Positions 43,988 through 57,200 of a stretch of DNA of 64,000 nucleotides are shown here, in pieces (position 1 is the stretch's first letter; the number at the start of each line of letters is the position of its first letter). Made by a program: the position numbers and the translations under genes. The notes beneath the pieces are model-generated. The model searched no databases and had not been told where the DNA came from. It worked only from the letters and a program-made list of their open reading frames with translations. Origin of the DNA: Lytechinus pictus (taxonomy: Eukaryota > Echinodermata > Echinoidea > Temnopleuroida > Toxopneustidae); NCBI RefSeq assembly GCF_037042905.1, contig NC_087261.1:22307617-22371616 (forward strand). Reading direction: 5' to 3'.

Positions 43988-44389
43988 CACAGTGCACTTT
44001 ACGAACACACTGTTCTTTCCAGCAGTTATAATACTCATATAATATTCATTTTAATGGCCTGAAGTGTCCTGGTGTTCATCCAAACATGCAAAGCTTTCCA
44101 CCTTACTCAAACATGACAAGGTAAACTGCATTAAAAAAGCTACATGTAGGTCATGGCAAACCTAATTATTTGCCCTAGACTGTAATTCAGGATTATACAA
44201 ATGCACATTAAATTTGCTTTGGATAGCTGCAGATGACTGACTTCTGAGTAGGAATAAAAACAAATTATGCTGTTTGTCATGGCATTTGGTATTTTAAAGT
44301 AGTTTACTATTTAAGGAATGTGTAATCATGTTTTCTCTACCACATCGCAATCAAACCTGCCCAAGAACATGCGACTATGAGGATTTATT

Positions 44390-44860
44390 GACCTATTGTC
44401 TTCTGGAACCAGGTGGTTCCCTGTACAAGGTTTATAGGAAATGCAGGAATCAGTCGTCAAAAGGTCAACCCGTTTTCTACTGGACCAGGCGATTCCCTGT
44501 CCAAAGCTTATAGGAAACGCAGGATTCAGTAGTCAGCAAGTCAACCCGTTTTCTACTGGAACCAGATGGTTCCCCGTACAAAGCTTATAGGAAACACAGG
44601 ATTCAGTAGTCAGCAAGTCAACCTGTTTTTTACTGGAATCGGATGGTACCTGAACAAAGCTTACAGAAAATGTAGGAATCAGTAGTCAAAAAGGTCAACC
44701 CGTTTTCTACTGGTCGGAAGGTCCCTGCAGGAAAGTTCTAAGAAATGCAGGATTCAGTAGTCAACCAGTTAACCTGTTTTCTACCAGAACAGGATGGTCC
44801 CTCTGCAAAGCTTATAAAAATGCAGGATAAAGTAGTAAACAGGTTAACTCATTAATTTGC
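44390..44860. repeat. Tandem repeat, about 77-bp unit, six copies
   Basis: Units contain 'cccgttttctactgga', then 'gatggttccctgtacaaagc', then 'ttataggaaa(t/c)gcagga', repeating at roughly 73-78-bp steps from 44390 to 44860. Copies differ by substitutions and small indels. Confidence 0.75.
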
Positions 44861-44886
44861 TGCCTACTGTATCCGTATAGGGCAAG

Positions 44887-44892
44887 TTTATT
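44887..44892 (-). promoter_or_regulatory. Candidate poly(A) signal for SMAP
   Basis: AATAAA on the minus strand, about 150 bp downstream of the SMAP stop codon at 45039-45041. Position fits a short 3' UTR; unconfirmed. Confidence 0.3.
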
Positions 44893-45038
44893 TTGATGGT
44901 CACAAGGGCGATGGTAGATGGAGTTTCCACTCTCAACATGCTCATACAACAGAGCAGCAGGGGGCGTATCCAAGCTCTATCGTAAAATCTACAAACATAC
45001 ACACACTACGTCGCTGACCCAGCGCACACCCGCTATCA

Positions 45039-45284
45039 TCATTTCCATAAGTTACTGCTCAGCGTCTGTCCTGATGACATGCCGGCGGCGCCCCATCCAG
45101 CCCCAGCTCCGCCCGCTCCGACCATGGGTTGCTGTGCACCGGCGAAGCTACCGTGCATTCCTCCCGTAGCTGGCTGGGGAGGGTTATTGCTGGGCATGCC
45201 CCATCCACTGGGCTGCTGCTGCTGCTGCTGAGGCATTGTTCCTGGAGCCCCGCCCACCCTCATGTTCTGCATTTGTGCTTGGAC
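45039..45284 (-). CDS. SMAP1: SMAP last exon
   Basis: Acceptor ttttctgtag|, phase 0, 81 codons plus TGA. It encodes VQAQMQNMRVGGAPG..., six Gln, a Gly/Ala/Pro-rich stretch and the conserved end GWGAAGMSSGQTLSSNLWK. Confidence 0.95.
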   Translation of the reverse strand, partial: VQAQMQNMRVGGAPGTMPQQQQQQPSGWGMPSNNPPQPATGGMHGSFAGAQQPMVGAGGAGAGWGAAGMSSGQTLSSNLWK

Positions 45285-48200
45285 CTACAGAAAAAGTAAG
45301 AGGAAAGGAGAGAATTATGATCTACATTGTCATAGCATCTTATAATTCAGGAAACTCTGCTGAAGTCAATTTTTTATAAGTCTAATAATTGCTTGTTAAA
45401 GTCAAACGTCTTTCAGACCCAGTGGGTGTTTCATAAAGCTGTTCATAAGTCAAGAGCGACTTTTAGAACGACTGCTGATCCTTTATTGTGGTAAATGGTA
45501 TATTCATTGGCAATGGCTTAGCGCATAAGAAAGGATTACTAGTCGCTCTTAAAGTGGCTCTTAACTTACAAAGAACTTTATGAAAAAGCCCCCAGAATAA
45601 GCAAACATATGTTCAATACATACATAGAGTCGCATTTTGCCAAAGTCAAACAAAGTTCTGTGGTCCAAAGAGATTAGATTTTCAGCATGATCATTCTAAA
45701 AAAAAGGCCAGTAGAGCACCTGTCTAGTGTGTGCACTTATAATCTACACTATTTCAATTCAATTCATTTCAATTCAATTCAATTCAATTTTCAATTCATT
45801 ATCATTATTATACTCATTTTCAAAAAAAAAAATCTGGGACCCTTAACACAAAGATCAGCAATCATCTTAGAAGAATATCTCTACGATTGATTGCATTGAC
45901 TACAATGTACAATCTATCGTGAAAGTCAAGCATACAATGAATCAATTGCTAGCATTTGTGTTACGAGACCCTGATTACGGTTTCCACGGATTCAGGATCA
46001 TCAGACTGGTCACTCACTTATGAATGCCATAATACTGAATATCTATTCCTGAAAATCATGCTGTATATGGAAACTTGTGTTTCACCACCACCATGAAAAT
46101 ATCACATCAAGGTATAAACATGAAATGGTAGATGCTACATGATGAGAATGGAGGAGAGAAGCAGTAGACAGCCTCAAAAATCCCACGAAAGTATTGCACA
46201 GACAACAAGCACATATATTTTCAGTAATAAGGAACTGGTTCCATTACATTTGCTCCGGGGACAATTGCTGCACTTCAAATTCCACACATTAATGGAATGA
46301 CCAACTTCAACCCTGGATTTAACACTATACCAAAAGCTGTGTGCACCTGTAGGTAGCCTAGCTTAGCCGGGTAATAATAATAGCAGGGCCTGCTGGGAGA
46401 ACAGTTTTCAGAACTGACGTGGCTACCCTGGGTAAATATACCGTTATTATTATTATTATTGTTATAATTACCCTATCCTATCCTAAACCTAACCCTAGGG
46501 CCTAAACCTAACATAAAACCCTAGCACAACCTGAACCCTAACCATATTAGACAAAATAAAGCCCGGAGCAATTGTCTCCAAAACAAATGTCGTGTCACCA
46601 AAAACTATTAAAATATACTACATGTATTTGTAATGCTATTTTCAAAAGGCTGTATCTACACGTGTGAATTCATATAAGATCCATAAACATCTTCATGAAT
46701 ATCTCCATAAATACTTGATGATCATTCCGGAACACCAACTGAATTTTGTTTTTAAGAAATGAGTTTTGCAATACGTCATAGAGGGTACAATGAAAATTGC
46801 AAGTACATTGGGGTCATGGATATCATAAAGCTGTTCAATGAAAAAATGGTGACTCTATATTGTGCTTCATGACATATCCCTTAGCCCACTGCGAGGAGAG
46901 GTTTAATAAAAAAGCTCTTCAAGCTTATCTGGAATACTTGGATTTGCTTCCTTTATTTTCAGCAGCTTTTCGGTAAATTAAAAATAGTTGGATTCCTGTT
47001 TCTGAAGCTTAAGACAAGGCTTTTCTGGGCCCTGTCTTACAAAGAGTTACGATTGATCCAATCAACCTCAAATGTATGGAAATCCATCAATATCATAATT
47101 TTTTTCTTCCTTTGAAAACAAAGAGAAGCATGCTGAATTGTCAAGAAAACAGTGAATGTATGAATATCAAGAAAATATTTTGAACAAACATGTACTAGAA
47201 TTTTAGATGTTGATGTTACTGGCTTTCCATAGTTGTGGTTGATTGGATCAATCGTGACTCTTCAGAATGAACTCAGGTACTTTGCAAGACTTAAAATTAG
47301 TACTTAAACTGCAGATCGAACAGCTGATAAAGTGTAAACCATGATGCTTAACCCTATCTAGGCCGGGGGGGGGGGGGGGGGGGCCTCCCAGGCCCCCCCT
47401 TGAGATCTCGGCCGTCGACCGCGCGATCGCACCGAAAATTGGCACGCGGGTTGCCTAGGACATAATCTACAAAATCGTATAGTAATTCATTTCATGCGAA
47501 TTGCGGTTAATTGATTATGCTAATTTATGCGTAATTAGTATGCAAAATCATACTTTTTGCTTTAACTCCCTAAATAAAGCTCCAAATGCTCTACTTTTTG
47601 GTATAGAAACACTTTTTGGTGTTCTTAGCAAGGGTACATGAAAAAATTGCGACATCAAATCATTTTCTAATGTATTATATTGTTTTTTGCAATTTCTTAT
47701 GTATTTCGTTGTTTTTTTTACCTTTTGTTTTTCATTGTTTTTTCAATGAATTTGTTGGGGACTCTTCTGAGATCATAAAAAGCATAAAATAAATACATTT
47801 AGACCAGTAAAACTAATAATAATCATACATTTTTGAATTTTGGTTGAAAACACAATTTGCATTGACTTTGTACACAAAACCACGTTTTTGAGCAATTTTT
47901 GGTCTGACATGCACTTACATAATGTTGCGTAATTTCGGAACCATGTACCCGGGTGACGCAAAATTGGTCTCAAAAGTTGCGCAAGACTTGAAAGTAAAAA
48001 GTCAGCGAGCGGCTAGGTCAAAAAAATTCGCGCGTTGAAAATATCGCGTGATTCGTTGAGGGGGGGGGGCCTCCGAGGCCCCCCCCCCCCCCCGTCCTAG
48101 ATAGGGTTAAGTGTGAAGGGAGGGGGAGAAATGGATGGTACAATTTAATATTGACTCTCAAATGTTTTATCTATACAAACAATATTAAAACATTTCTATC

Positions 48201-51200
48201 AGATTTCATGTCCATCAGATGATTTACAAAATTTTGGTATATAAAAAATATAATAAAACCAATGACAACAATACATAATAATAATTTCTAAATAGAATAT
48301 CAAAATATTGAAAGTTAAAAGAATAGACAAAAAACAAATATAATCACATGTATGTGCCAATTAAACAATTATAAACATGAAACAATGAATATTAATTCAC
48401 GTGAAAGAATCAAGAATTATCCACATTATTCACTATAAAAAAAATAATAAAAAATCAAAACATCCCAAAGAACCACAAAGCAGGACAAAGTTGACACTAT
48501 TCAGCTACAATACAAGAAAGAGGTTCCAAGAAATGTGACAAGCAAAACTGTAACATGCAACACACAGTCATATACTCTCACGGTGAGACGACATTTGCTC
48601 CTATGACAATTGCCCCAGGCTTTATTTTATCGATATACGGTTATGGTTACAATATAGGGTTTTAATGTTAGTTTAGGATAGGGTAAAGTGTTAAATCCAG
48701 GGTTGAAGTTGGTCATTCCATTAGTGTGTGGAATTTACAATGGAGTAATTGTCGCCAGAGCAAATGTCGTGGAACCAATCTCACAATTAAACACAGGCTA
48801 ATGCTGAAGTCACTCCAATGAAAAACTACTCCAATCAACAGTGGTACGCCATTAGAAATGGCACCATAGCTTTTATCGGGTGGGACTTTTTGGCCCGAAT
48901 TCACAAAGGTGGTTTTGAAAACCCACGATTGAGTCCATGGTTTATGCAGATTTTCGGTATAAATTACGCTTATTTACTGCGTATATTAAAAAAATGTCCA
49001 ATGCTGATGTGCGCTTTTGTTACAGAGCGCCAAATCGACGCCCGTTGCCTTGGTTATCCACGCTATTTTATTCATGAGTCCACTGTTTTGAATGAGTCCA
49101 CTCTTCAAACAGTGGACTCATGAATAAAATAGCGTTATCTTACCATGGTAACAGGCGTCAATTTGGCGCACCGTGACAAAAGCGCGCATTAGCGTTGGAC
49201 ATGTTTTATACACGCGCCCGATACGCGCTAATAAGCGTAATTTATACAGGAAATCTGCATAAACCGTGGATTCAACTGTGGGTTTTCAAAACCACCTTTG
49301 TGAATTCAGGCCTTTTAGTTTTATCGATGTGACTGTGGCAGAAACTGTAATGAACAAGAACATGAAGAGCAATAACGTTCATTTTAATACATAAAAAACA
49401 ATCAACAGAACAATAACAATAGACAGAAGGGAAATCTCCAATCAATTTCGGTGTTGACTGGCACTAGCTGGTGTGTTGGGGGGGGGGGCACCTTAACAGA
49501 ACAATAACAATAGACAGAAGGGAAATCTCCAATCAATTTCGGTGTTGAGCAATAACTGGTGTGTTGGGGGGGACACCTTAACAGAACAATAACAATAGAC
49601 AGAAGGGAAATCTCCAATCAATTTCGGTGTTGCGCAATAGCTGGTGTGTGGGGGGGGCACCTTAACAGAATAACAATAGACAGAAGGGAAATCTCCAATC
49701 AATTTCCGTGTTGACTGGCACTAGCTGGTGTGTTGGGAGGGGGGGGGCACCTCAACTTTAAACAAGGTTGGTATTGGGATTCACTTATCTGTACACCCTG
49801 CGAAGGTTTATCCGTTCTCTGATCATTTGGTTAATTAAAGTTCAGTGTTGACACCTTTTGGTGTTGGTGTTCGGTTCATTTTTAAATCAGCACACCACCC
49901 CAATTGTATAAGCCAGTCTGAAGAGGATAGAAGTAAAGCTTTCGATACGATTTAGATCAAGTTCATAAGTTCAGTGTTCAGGTGTTAGAGTCGTATTATT
50001 GCTAACAGCACTAATACCACACTTGAAATAACCAAGTGATGCTGATATTAAGAGCTTCTTTTCTTTCCCTTTTTTTTTTTGGGGGGGGGGGGTATTCAAT
50101 GTAAAACGCGTTTTTTATAAACTGAACCTAAAAAAAGTATTACTCTTCTTAAACCTTCTTGTATACATGCATGTTGATTGTTCGATAATATCAATCGTCA
50201 ATCTCGCTAGACTGCAACGGAGCTTGAAAATTAATCAAAATATAATGGGAAAGATTGATTCACTGAGTAAACATGCTTGATTTTATATAAGGGTAACATT
50301 TTACATTTGTTTCTGAACTAAAATTTAAAGCTAATGTACATTTATGTAGACGCAATGGGCGATGATTTCAAGAGATTTTTTAAAAATTTCCAGTGAATAG
50401 TGAGCATGCATATCATTGCAGATTGTGACCTAATTATATTCTGACGTAGTAGAAGCAAGCCTGCAAGTACCTTACAAACGATTCCCCTGAATATTGCCAA
50501 CACACAAGGGCGCATGCATTAATATCAGCTTGGAAAGGACCTCCCCACAGACAGTGCGATTCTATTTGATGATTTATATTGAAACGTTATTTTCTACAAG
50601 AATATAGAAAAAAAACTTTTCCATGATGCAGTCATTTAATTTCATTTATTAGAATTCACTGCTGATTATTACATGCACAACTCTGTGTCCATGCATTTTT
50701 ACAACAAAAAATGTGTATCCAAACATTTAAAAATATATATATTGATAGTGTGCAATACCATTCCAAACTTGCCAAAAACTAACAGAAATTTGAATTTTCC
50801 TTGACAAGGAAAACATATAACCTATACAAATTCATATTTGATGTATGGTTTGGCATGTGACAGATTATGGAAATATTTTGACTTCAAAATATGATTGTAC
50901 CATGATACATGTAGGAGTTGAAATGTTTTCTCATACTAAGGTTTTGCAATCAACCATGCTCATAAATGGTACTATTAAATGCCATAAAGTGTAAATGTTA
51001 GTGAAATAATGCACAGGTCACTGATTGATGCATACTATGCAAGAATTTTAGAGAGAATGCAATAAATTGGAACTATCCCAAACATCAAGCACGATTTCAT
51101 AATAAGCAGAAAAATGACAGAAAGATATAATAACTTAACAGAATTATCAATTTCTGAAGATTCAATTTTCTTTTATTCGACGCAAGCAGCTCTCCCATCT

Positions 51201-54200
51201 CATGTGTATGAATTCCATAAATTGCCATTTTTCAAAGGCTCATGATTGAGTATATTTTCTAACAAGTTTGGCAGCAAATCATAATGTACCCCTTCATCAT
51301 AGATCGCACATGTGAAATTCTTTCCAATGTTTTGAAAAAATATATCACATAATCTTTGTGCATGTAAGCTTACAATGAGAAAGTTTTTGATAAACCATAA
51401 AAAAATGTTTGTCTTCATCTTTCTGCATTTCATAAACTCTGTCTTGATGTCAGGGTGGAATTCCAATATAATGCATGCATGAAAATGCATGGTTGCAAAA
51501 TGAATATGCATGAGAAAGAGAATTATGTAAATTAACATCTTGCATTATGCATAAGCCAACCTGGTGCATCATATCGTACTGCTGCTGCATTTGCATCTGT
51601 TGCATATGCATAAGCTGCATCTGCTCCCATTGATACTGCTGCTGCTGCTGCATTATGGGTAATTCAGAGGAAACCAGGTGCATTATGGGATTGGGAAAAA
51701 GTAGCAAGATCGTGTTGTTGGGTTACTTGTGAGTAGAATTCCAAATACACATTGGACAGAACAAATAACAAGTGAGAAACAAAAGGAACCAAAAGTTTAT
51801 AAAACAGTGATAAAACAAATATGGCGTTGTTAGTAATCAAACAATATTGAAAATACAAGTACTGTACAAGAGCAACAACAGGGTTAAAACTATTAAAAAA
51901 TACTAAATTGGGCAAAGCATTCATGACTTCAGTCCTGAAAGATCTAGGCCTGTAACATTTATCCATCATAAGTCATTAAATACCAGACTTTATTATGATC
52001 ATGTACCTGTTTGCATGTGGTTGAATTATCAAAATTTGAAGGAAAATTTGCAAGAAAGTTCCCCCTTTGATATTAAGCTTGTACTTAGGATAAGGAATGG
52101 AACACACATGCATTCATTTTTTATTTGTTATTGTAATATATTGTTAGTTTGACATCTAATAATAATAGTAAGCATTTATTTGATGCCATCTATCTTAAAT
52201 ACTCTATTTCAAGGCTAATCTCATATAGTGTACACAAAGAGGAACAAACAATTAACTGTTACAGAAGCCAGACAGATTAATACTAAAAAAAAACAGTGAA
52301 GATTTGTTAGAAAACAAGCCAAACCTGTTGTAGAGCTTGAGCCTGTGCTTGCTGATGTTGTTGCTGCTGTTGCTGCAATGAGTTGTGACAAGTTTCAGTT
52401 GTAGGTGAAAACATGGGTTATGGTGCAAGGGTTATAGCGAATGACACATGAACATTGTTAATATCAAATTTGAAAAATATCAATAAACCACTGTGTTTCG
52501 GGTATAATATGTCGAAGCCTGCATTGGTGAGTTTGCAGACATGTCGAGACATATTTGTCTCAACGGTCTAGATGAAATCTTGACAATATGCAATAATCGA
52601 TAAAGACAATCAACTAATCACAAAACATCCGAAGGTAAGGTGGGCAAACCCTAGACATAATCATTGCATTGCAATGTCATTAGTCGTGTAATTATTTGTA
52701 CATGATGTCATGATGATGAATTTATAGTAATGTCATAGGTCGATATGAATGAAGCAACTCAAACCAATTATTTAGCGCTATTAAAGGTTTTTTTGGTTTG
52801 CCTTGCAATAACAATAAAATATATTGTCTGAGCGGCATGATTTTTCTAATGGGGAGTTGCAAAAAATTAACATTCTATTCCAAAATCAAGTGCACGTATG
52901 TAAGTCAAAAAAATCAAGCATTACAAGCCTTTAAACACAAATTTGAAGTTGATTTGCTTAATATTGCAACTTTCTTGAAACATCCCACTACACTCAATTT
53001 TGGGACCCGCCCTTGATGAGTAATTGAACATAAGTTTCCTCAAGTTCCCCATTAGGCTGTGTGACATAGAAATTTGTAGTCCAATACATGGATTTCAATG
53101 AAATTCAAAATGCAGCTGCTTGCAGGTGATTTTCTGTAAAAAAATAAGTTATGCAGGACCATGAAAATATGTAAGAGCAAACGTGAGATCCCAATCTTGC
53201 TTGGGTTTGGATATGAAATACTAAAAAAAAAGCAATATTGTATTGTTCAAATGGAGGCCAAAACCGGGATCAATGTCGCATATGTGCTTTAAAAAAAGGA
53301 GATTCAGGTGATGAATATCTCTTTGGGCATGATATATGTATGATGTAGGAAGTATCAGTACACAGCAATACAGGCAGCGAGAAAAGCCATTTTCATTTTT
53401 ATTTGGTTAATTGTGTAGAATTAATTGCACAGCAAACATGTTAGCTTTTAAAACCATTCATATTATCCAGGCTAGTAATATGACTGATGAATAACGGAAT
53501 TTCACTCCATCCAAACAAATGAATGCTTGAATATAGTCAGTTATAATCATATTGTTTTCTCCGGACCTTTAATGGATTAATGATGGCCATGAAATTGCAA
53601 TAAGAGTACCACAAGGGATGATGTCAGTTGCCATGGTGTCATGGCGGCCTGGTTCTAAACAAATTAACCCAGGTGCCATTTCACACAGCCGTTCTTAAGT
53701 TAGGAGTGACTTAAAGAACGACTGGTGATCCTTTCTCACGTGCTAAAGCATCGCCAATTTATTATACCATGCATTTACCACAAAAAAGGATCACCAGTGG
53801 TTCTTAAAGTCGCTCTTAACTTACGAACAGCTTTATGAAACGGCGCCCTGTTATGACTCTCAGAAAGATGGTAAAACCAGGGACAAAACCCCATCACCAT
53901 TTTTGCAAATACAAATGTGTATAGACGATCCTGCAGCTGCGACTCAGATTAGAACCAGCCGGCTCATTGAACATCATGACGTCACACCTTGTTACTCTAT
54001 ATACATTGAATAAAAAAAAATTATCAGTGATATGACGATGTGTGAAAAGGCAATGGAAGTCAAGACTTACTTGCTGTAAAAACATCGCTTGGTGCTGGTG
54101 TTGCTGTTGTAAATGGGCTTGCTGTGGGTTGTACATCCCCATCACGTTTTGCCCTGGCATCGGCTGAACACCACCCATCATGCCCATGTTGTAGCTGCTC

Positions 54201-57200
54201 TGTGGCGGGAACCCTGCATTGGGTTGCTGCTGTGGTATACCGCCCTGAGTTGTTGGCATACCACCGTTCATCACTTGGTTTGGTTGTTGCGATGGAATGT
54301 ACACACCGCCTGAGGCGAAAAAAAAAGGCAGGAATGGTTTCATAGCATAGTGACAAAAGCTTCCACAGAAAGACAAGGGCCCTGTATCATAAAGAGTTAC
54401 AACTGTTGTAACTTTGCCCTTATGACAACTACCACGGTAACCTTGATTTTGATTGGCTGCTGAGCCCTGTTGCCATGGTAGTTGCCATAATGGCAAAGTT
54501 ACAACAGTTGTAACTCTTTATGAAATGGGCCCCAGAAGGTTCTATAAAAATTGCTCCTGTGATGGTCACTCTACTGGAAAAGAGAATATAACGCCAACAT
54601 AATATAAACAATGCCCATATAAACCAAAATCCTGCATGCATCGCAACCCTAAGCATGTGTCATGTTATTTGAACACTAAAATGATAACCTTGCATTAAAT
54701 ATGTCTAAACAATCCTTTCCAATAAAGGCAATGCACATTTATCATTTTACATGTAAGGAAATCACTTCAGCAGGGTCGGAATTACACAGGGGCGACGGGC
54801 GATTTTGCCCCCATGACAGCCCAAATCGCCCCTGAAAATTATCAAAACCCAATAAAATACCATCGACAATGTAAAAAATACTTCACATAATTACGTTCTC
54901 CGGCGGCATAGCAAGCGCATCTTTTATATCGCCCTTGCCAGCTTTAAGTTGAACGGTCGATGCAATATCCGAACCTTCCGTAACACCGGAAGCTTCGCGA
55001 TTGTAAATAAACGCGCAATGCAATATGGGATGCGGAGTACGCATAGTCTTTAGCACGGGGTTTTTAGAATTGTTGACGCACTTGCCGCATGGCTTATGTA
55101 CATGTACGCGTGCACGATTAAACTGCACAGCTGGTAACGAGACCACGTGCATCGTACGGTATATTATGTGTACTTAGGCATGCACAGAATTGTATGCGAT
55201 CAGCTGGTGATTGTGACAGCGCTGATTATCGACATCGTCGAGTCGGAGTGCGAGATGGATAAGTTTCTATTTCGAGTTCAACCTGGCTCTGCCAAAAGGT
55301 CAGAGCCAGCGCCAGAAGCCTCTCCAAATTGAGATACTTTTGAGAAGGATAAGCCAAAAAAGAAACAGTACTGTACAGAGACAATCGACAATAAAGTCTT
55401 GGGGCCTCGATTGGCTTGAATCTGAAGTGTGTGAAGCTGAAGGCGACTCTGGTGCACTAGCGTACCTACGGGGGGGCGGGGGGCAGTCTGCCCCCCCTGA
55501 CGAGTCACAACCCATGCACTTTTTTTTTTTTTTTTTTTGCTTTTTGGTACGAAATCCTATATTTGTGGTTGAAGACTTTTTTTTTTCCTTGTCACATTTT
55601 GGGCGGACGAATTTGCCCCCCTGTGAAAAATCCTAGCTAGGTACGCCACTGCTCTGGTGGGATCACTGTTGTTTATTGTAAGGCCTGTAGCCTACAGTAA
55701 TTACAGTTAAAAATGTTCTGAGCTTTTAGGCATCACATTGAGTCTCGGAATGTCAAAAGGTAATTGCTGATATGCGATAAAAAAAAGTAGCCCCATGAAT
55801 TAGAAAATAGCCCCAAGATATTCAGTGGTAGCCCAAATGTAAAAAAAAAAGTAGCCCCTAAAAAAAAATAATTCCTACCCTGCACTTCAGTGTTGGCTGG
55901 CAAACATATCAGCCAATTTCTTAAATGTTAGTTTCGGGCAATTATATTTTAAAGATGTTTAAGTGTGACCTACCTGAAAATATTTGTCTCAATTTTCTAG
56001 TTTATAAGAATGGTTGTAATGCTCTAATATTGGTGTGGCTTGCTGATCAATTCATGAAGCAAATGTAAAATGTGGGTTAGACCTCCAAAAGGTTAACTTT
56101 TTTTACGGAATTGCCTTGTATGAAGCCCAAAGGACCCGCTTTGCTATAGTGAGATACATGTAACCTTGCTCACTGACGTGGGAGGTTACATATTTTGTTT
56201 GAGACACTATTGGAGCTTTACAAGAAACTTGCAAACAACATGGGGCCCAAAACCAATCACATGTCTTTTAATTGTTTGCTATTGTGAGATTCATGTAACC
56301 TTGCTCACTGAGCTGGGAGGTTATATATTTTGTTTGAGACACTATTGGAGCTTTACAAGAAACTTGCGAACAATATGGGGCCCAAAAATCAATCAAAAAT
56401 GTCTTTTAATTGATTGCAAATTCCCAATTGATTGTTTATCTGCTTCTTTCAACAAAGAGTTTAAACTGATTAACTATGGAAGCTAAAAATGCGACGAAAA
56501 TTTGGAATTTATTGCAAACATTTTCTTGCAACACTTCGTGAGTGCTTCATATTCACTCAAATTCTTGCTACCTGGAACACCATAATTCTGTTGGCTCTGA
56601 CTTGATGACCCGTAGAGTGCCAGGATCGATTCTTTGGACGTTTTGGACGACGCTGACTTGGAGGTGTCTTCTGTGCCGAAGAGGGACTCCTCGATGACTG
56701 GTTCTGGTGCCGGGGCGTTCGCACTGTGCGCAGGGGAGATCTGGCTCTGGATTGGTTTCTCGGGTGTGTTCAGACCAAGAAGATCACCATTACCCATCTG
56801 TACTGTAGGAGTATCTGATATGATGGAAGGGAAAACGTTACAATAGCAATTTTAGGAGTTACTTCATTGTTTAGTCATTCATTTGGGCGTTTCAGAGAGT
56901 ACATGGAGATCTTGCTTTGGACTGGTTTGGGGGGGGGGGTATGTGAAGACCAAGAAGATCACCATTACCCATCGGTACTGTATGAGTATCTGATATGTAA
57001 AAGGGAAAACGTTATAATAGCAATTTTAGGAGCTACTACAATGTTTAGAGATTCCTTTGGACGTTTCAGAGAGTACATGGAGACCTTGCTGTGGATTGGT
57101 TTTGGGGCATGTAAAGACCAAGAAGATCACCATTACCCATCGGTACTGTAATTATTTCAGGAGATACTTCTTTGTTTGAACATTCAAATGAGTGCTTTTA

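Larger units (their letters stand above)
45285..47347 (-). other. SMAP last intron, right-proximal part (by coordinate, left)
   Basis: It contains a foldback MITE at 45421-45595, ATTCA/TTCAA repeats at about 45750-45800, a SINE 3'-body fragment at 46330-46460 (shares 'cctagcttagccgggtaat' with 21879-22134) and a foldback MITE at 47028-47262. Confidence 0.6.
54310..56571 (-). other. SMAP intron with nested transposons
   Basis: Contains the MITE at 54378-54536, the hAT-like element at 54771-55882 with a nested MITE, and a direct repeat of about 140 bp at 56130-56410. Details are in separate entries. Confidence 0.65.

Noticed and set aside
49402-49702. Repetitive reverse ORFs of 69-71 residues
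   Set aside because: They are translations of the four-copy tandem repeat.
54883-55152. 89-residue reverse ORF with several Cys/His
   Set aside because: It lies inside the 1.1-kb hAT-like element and runs against its likely transposase direction; no zinc-finger spacing is present.
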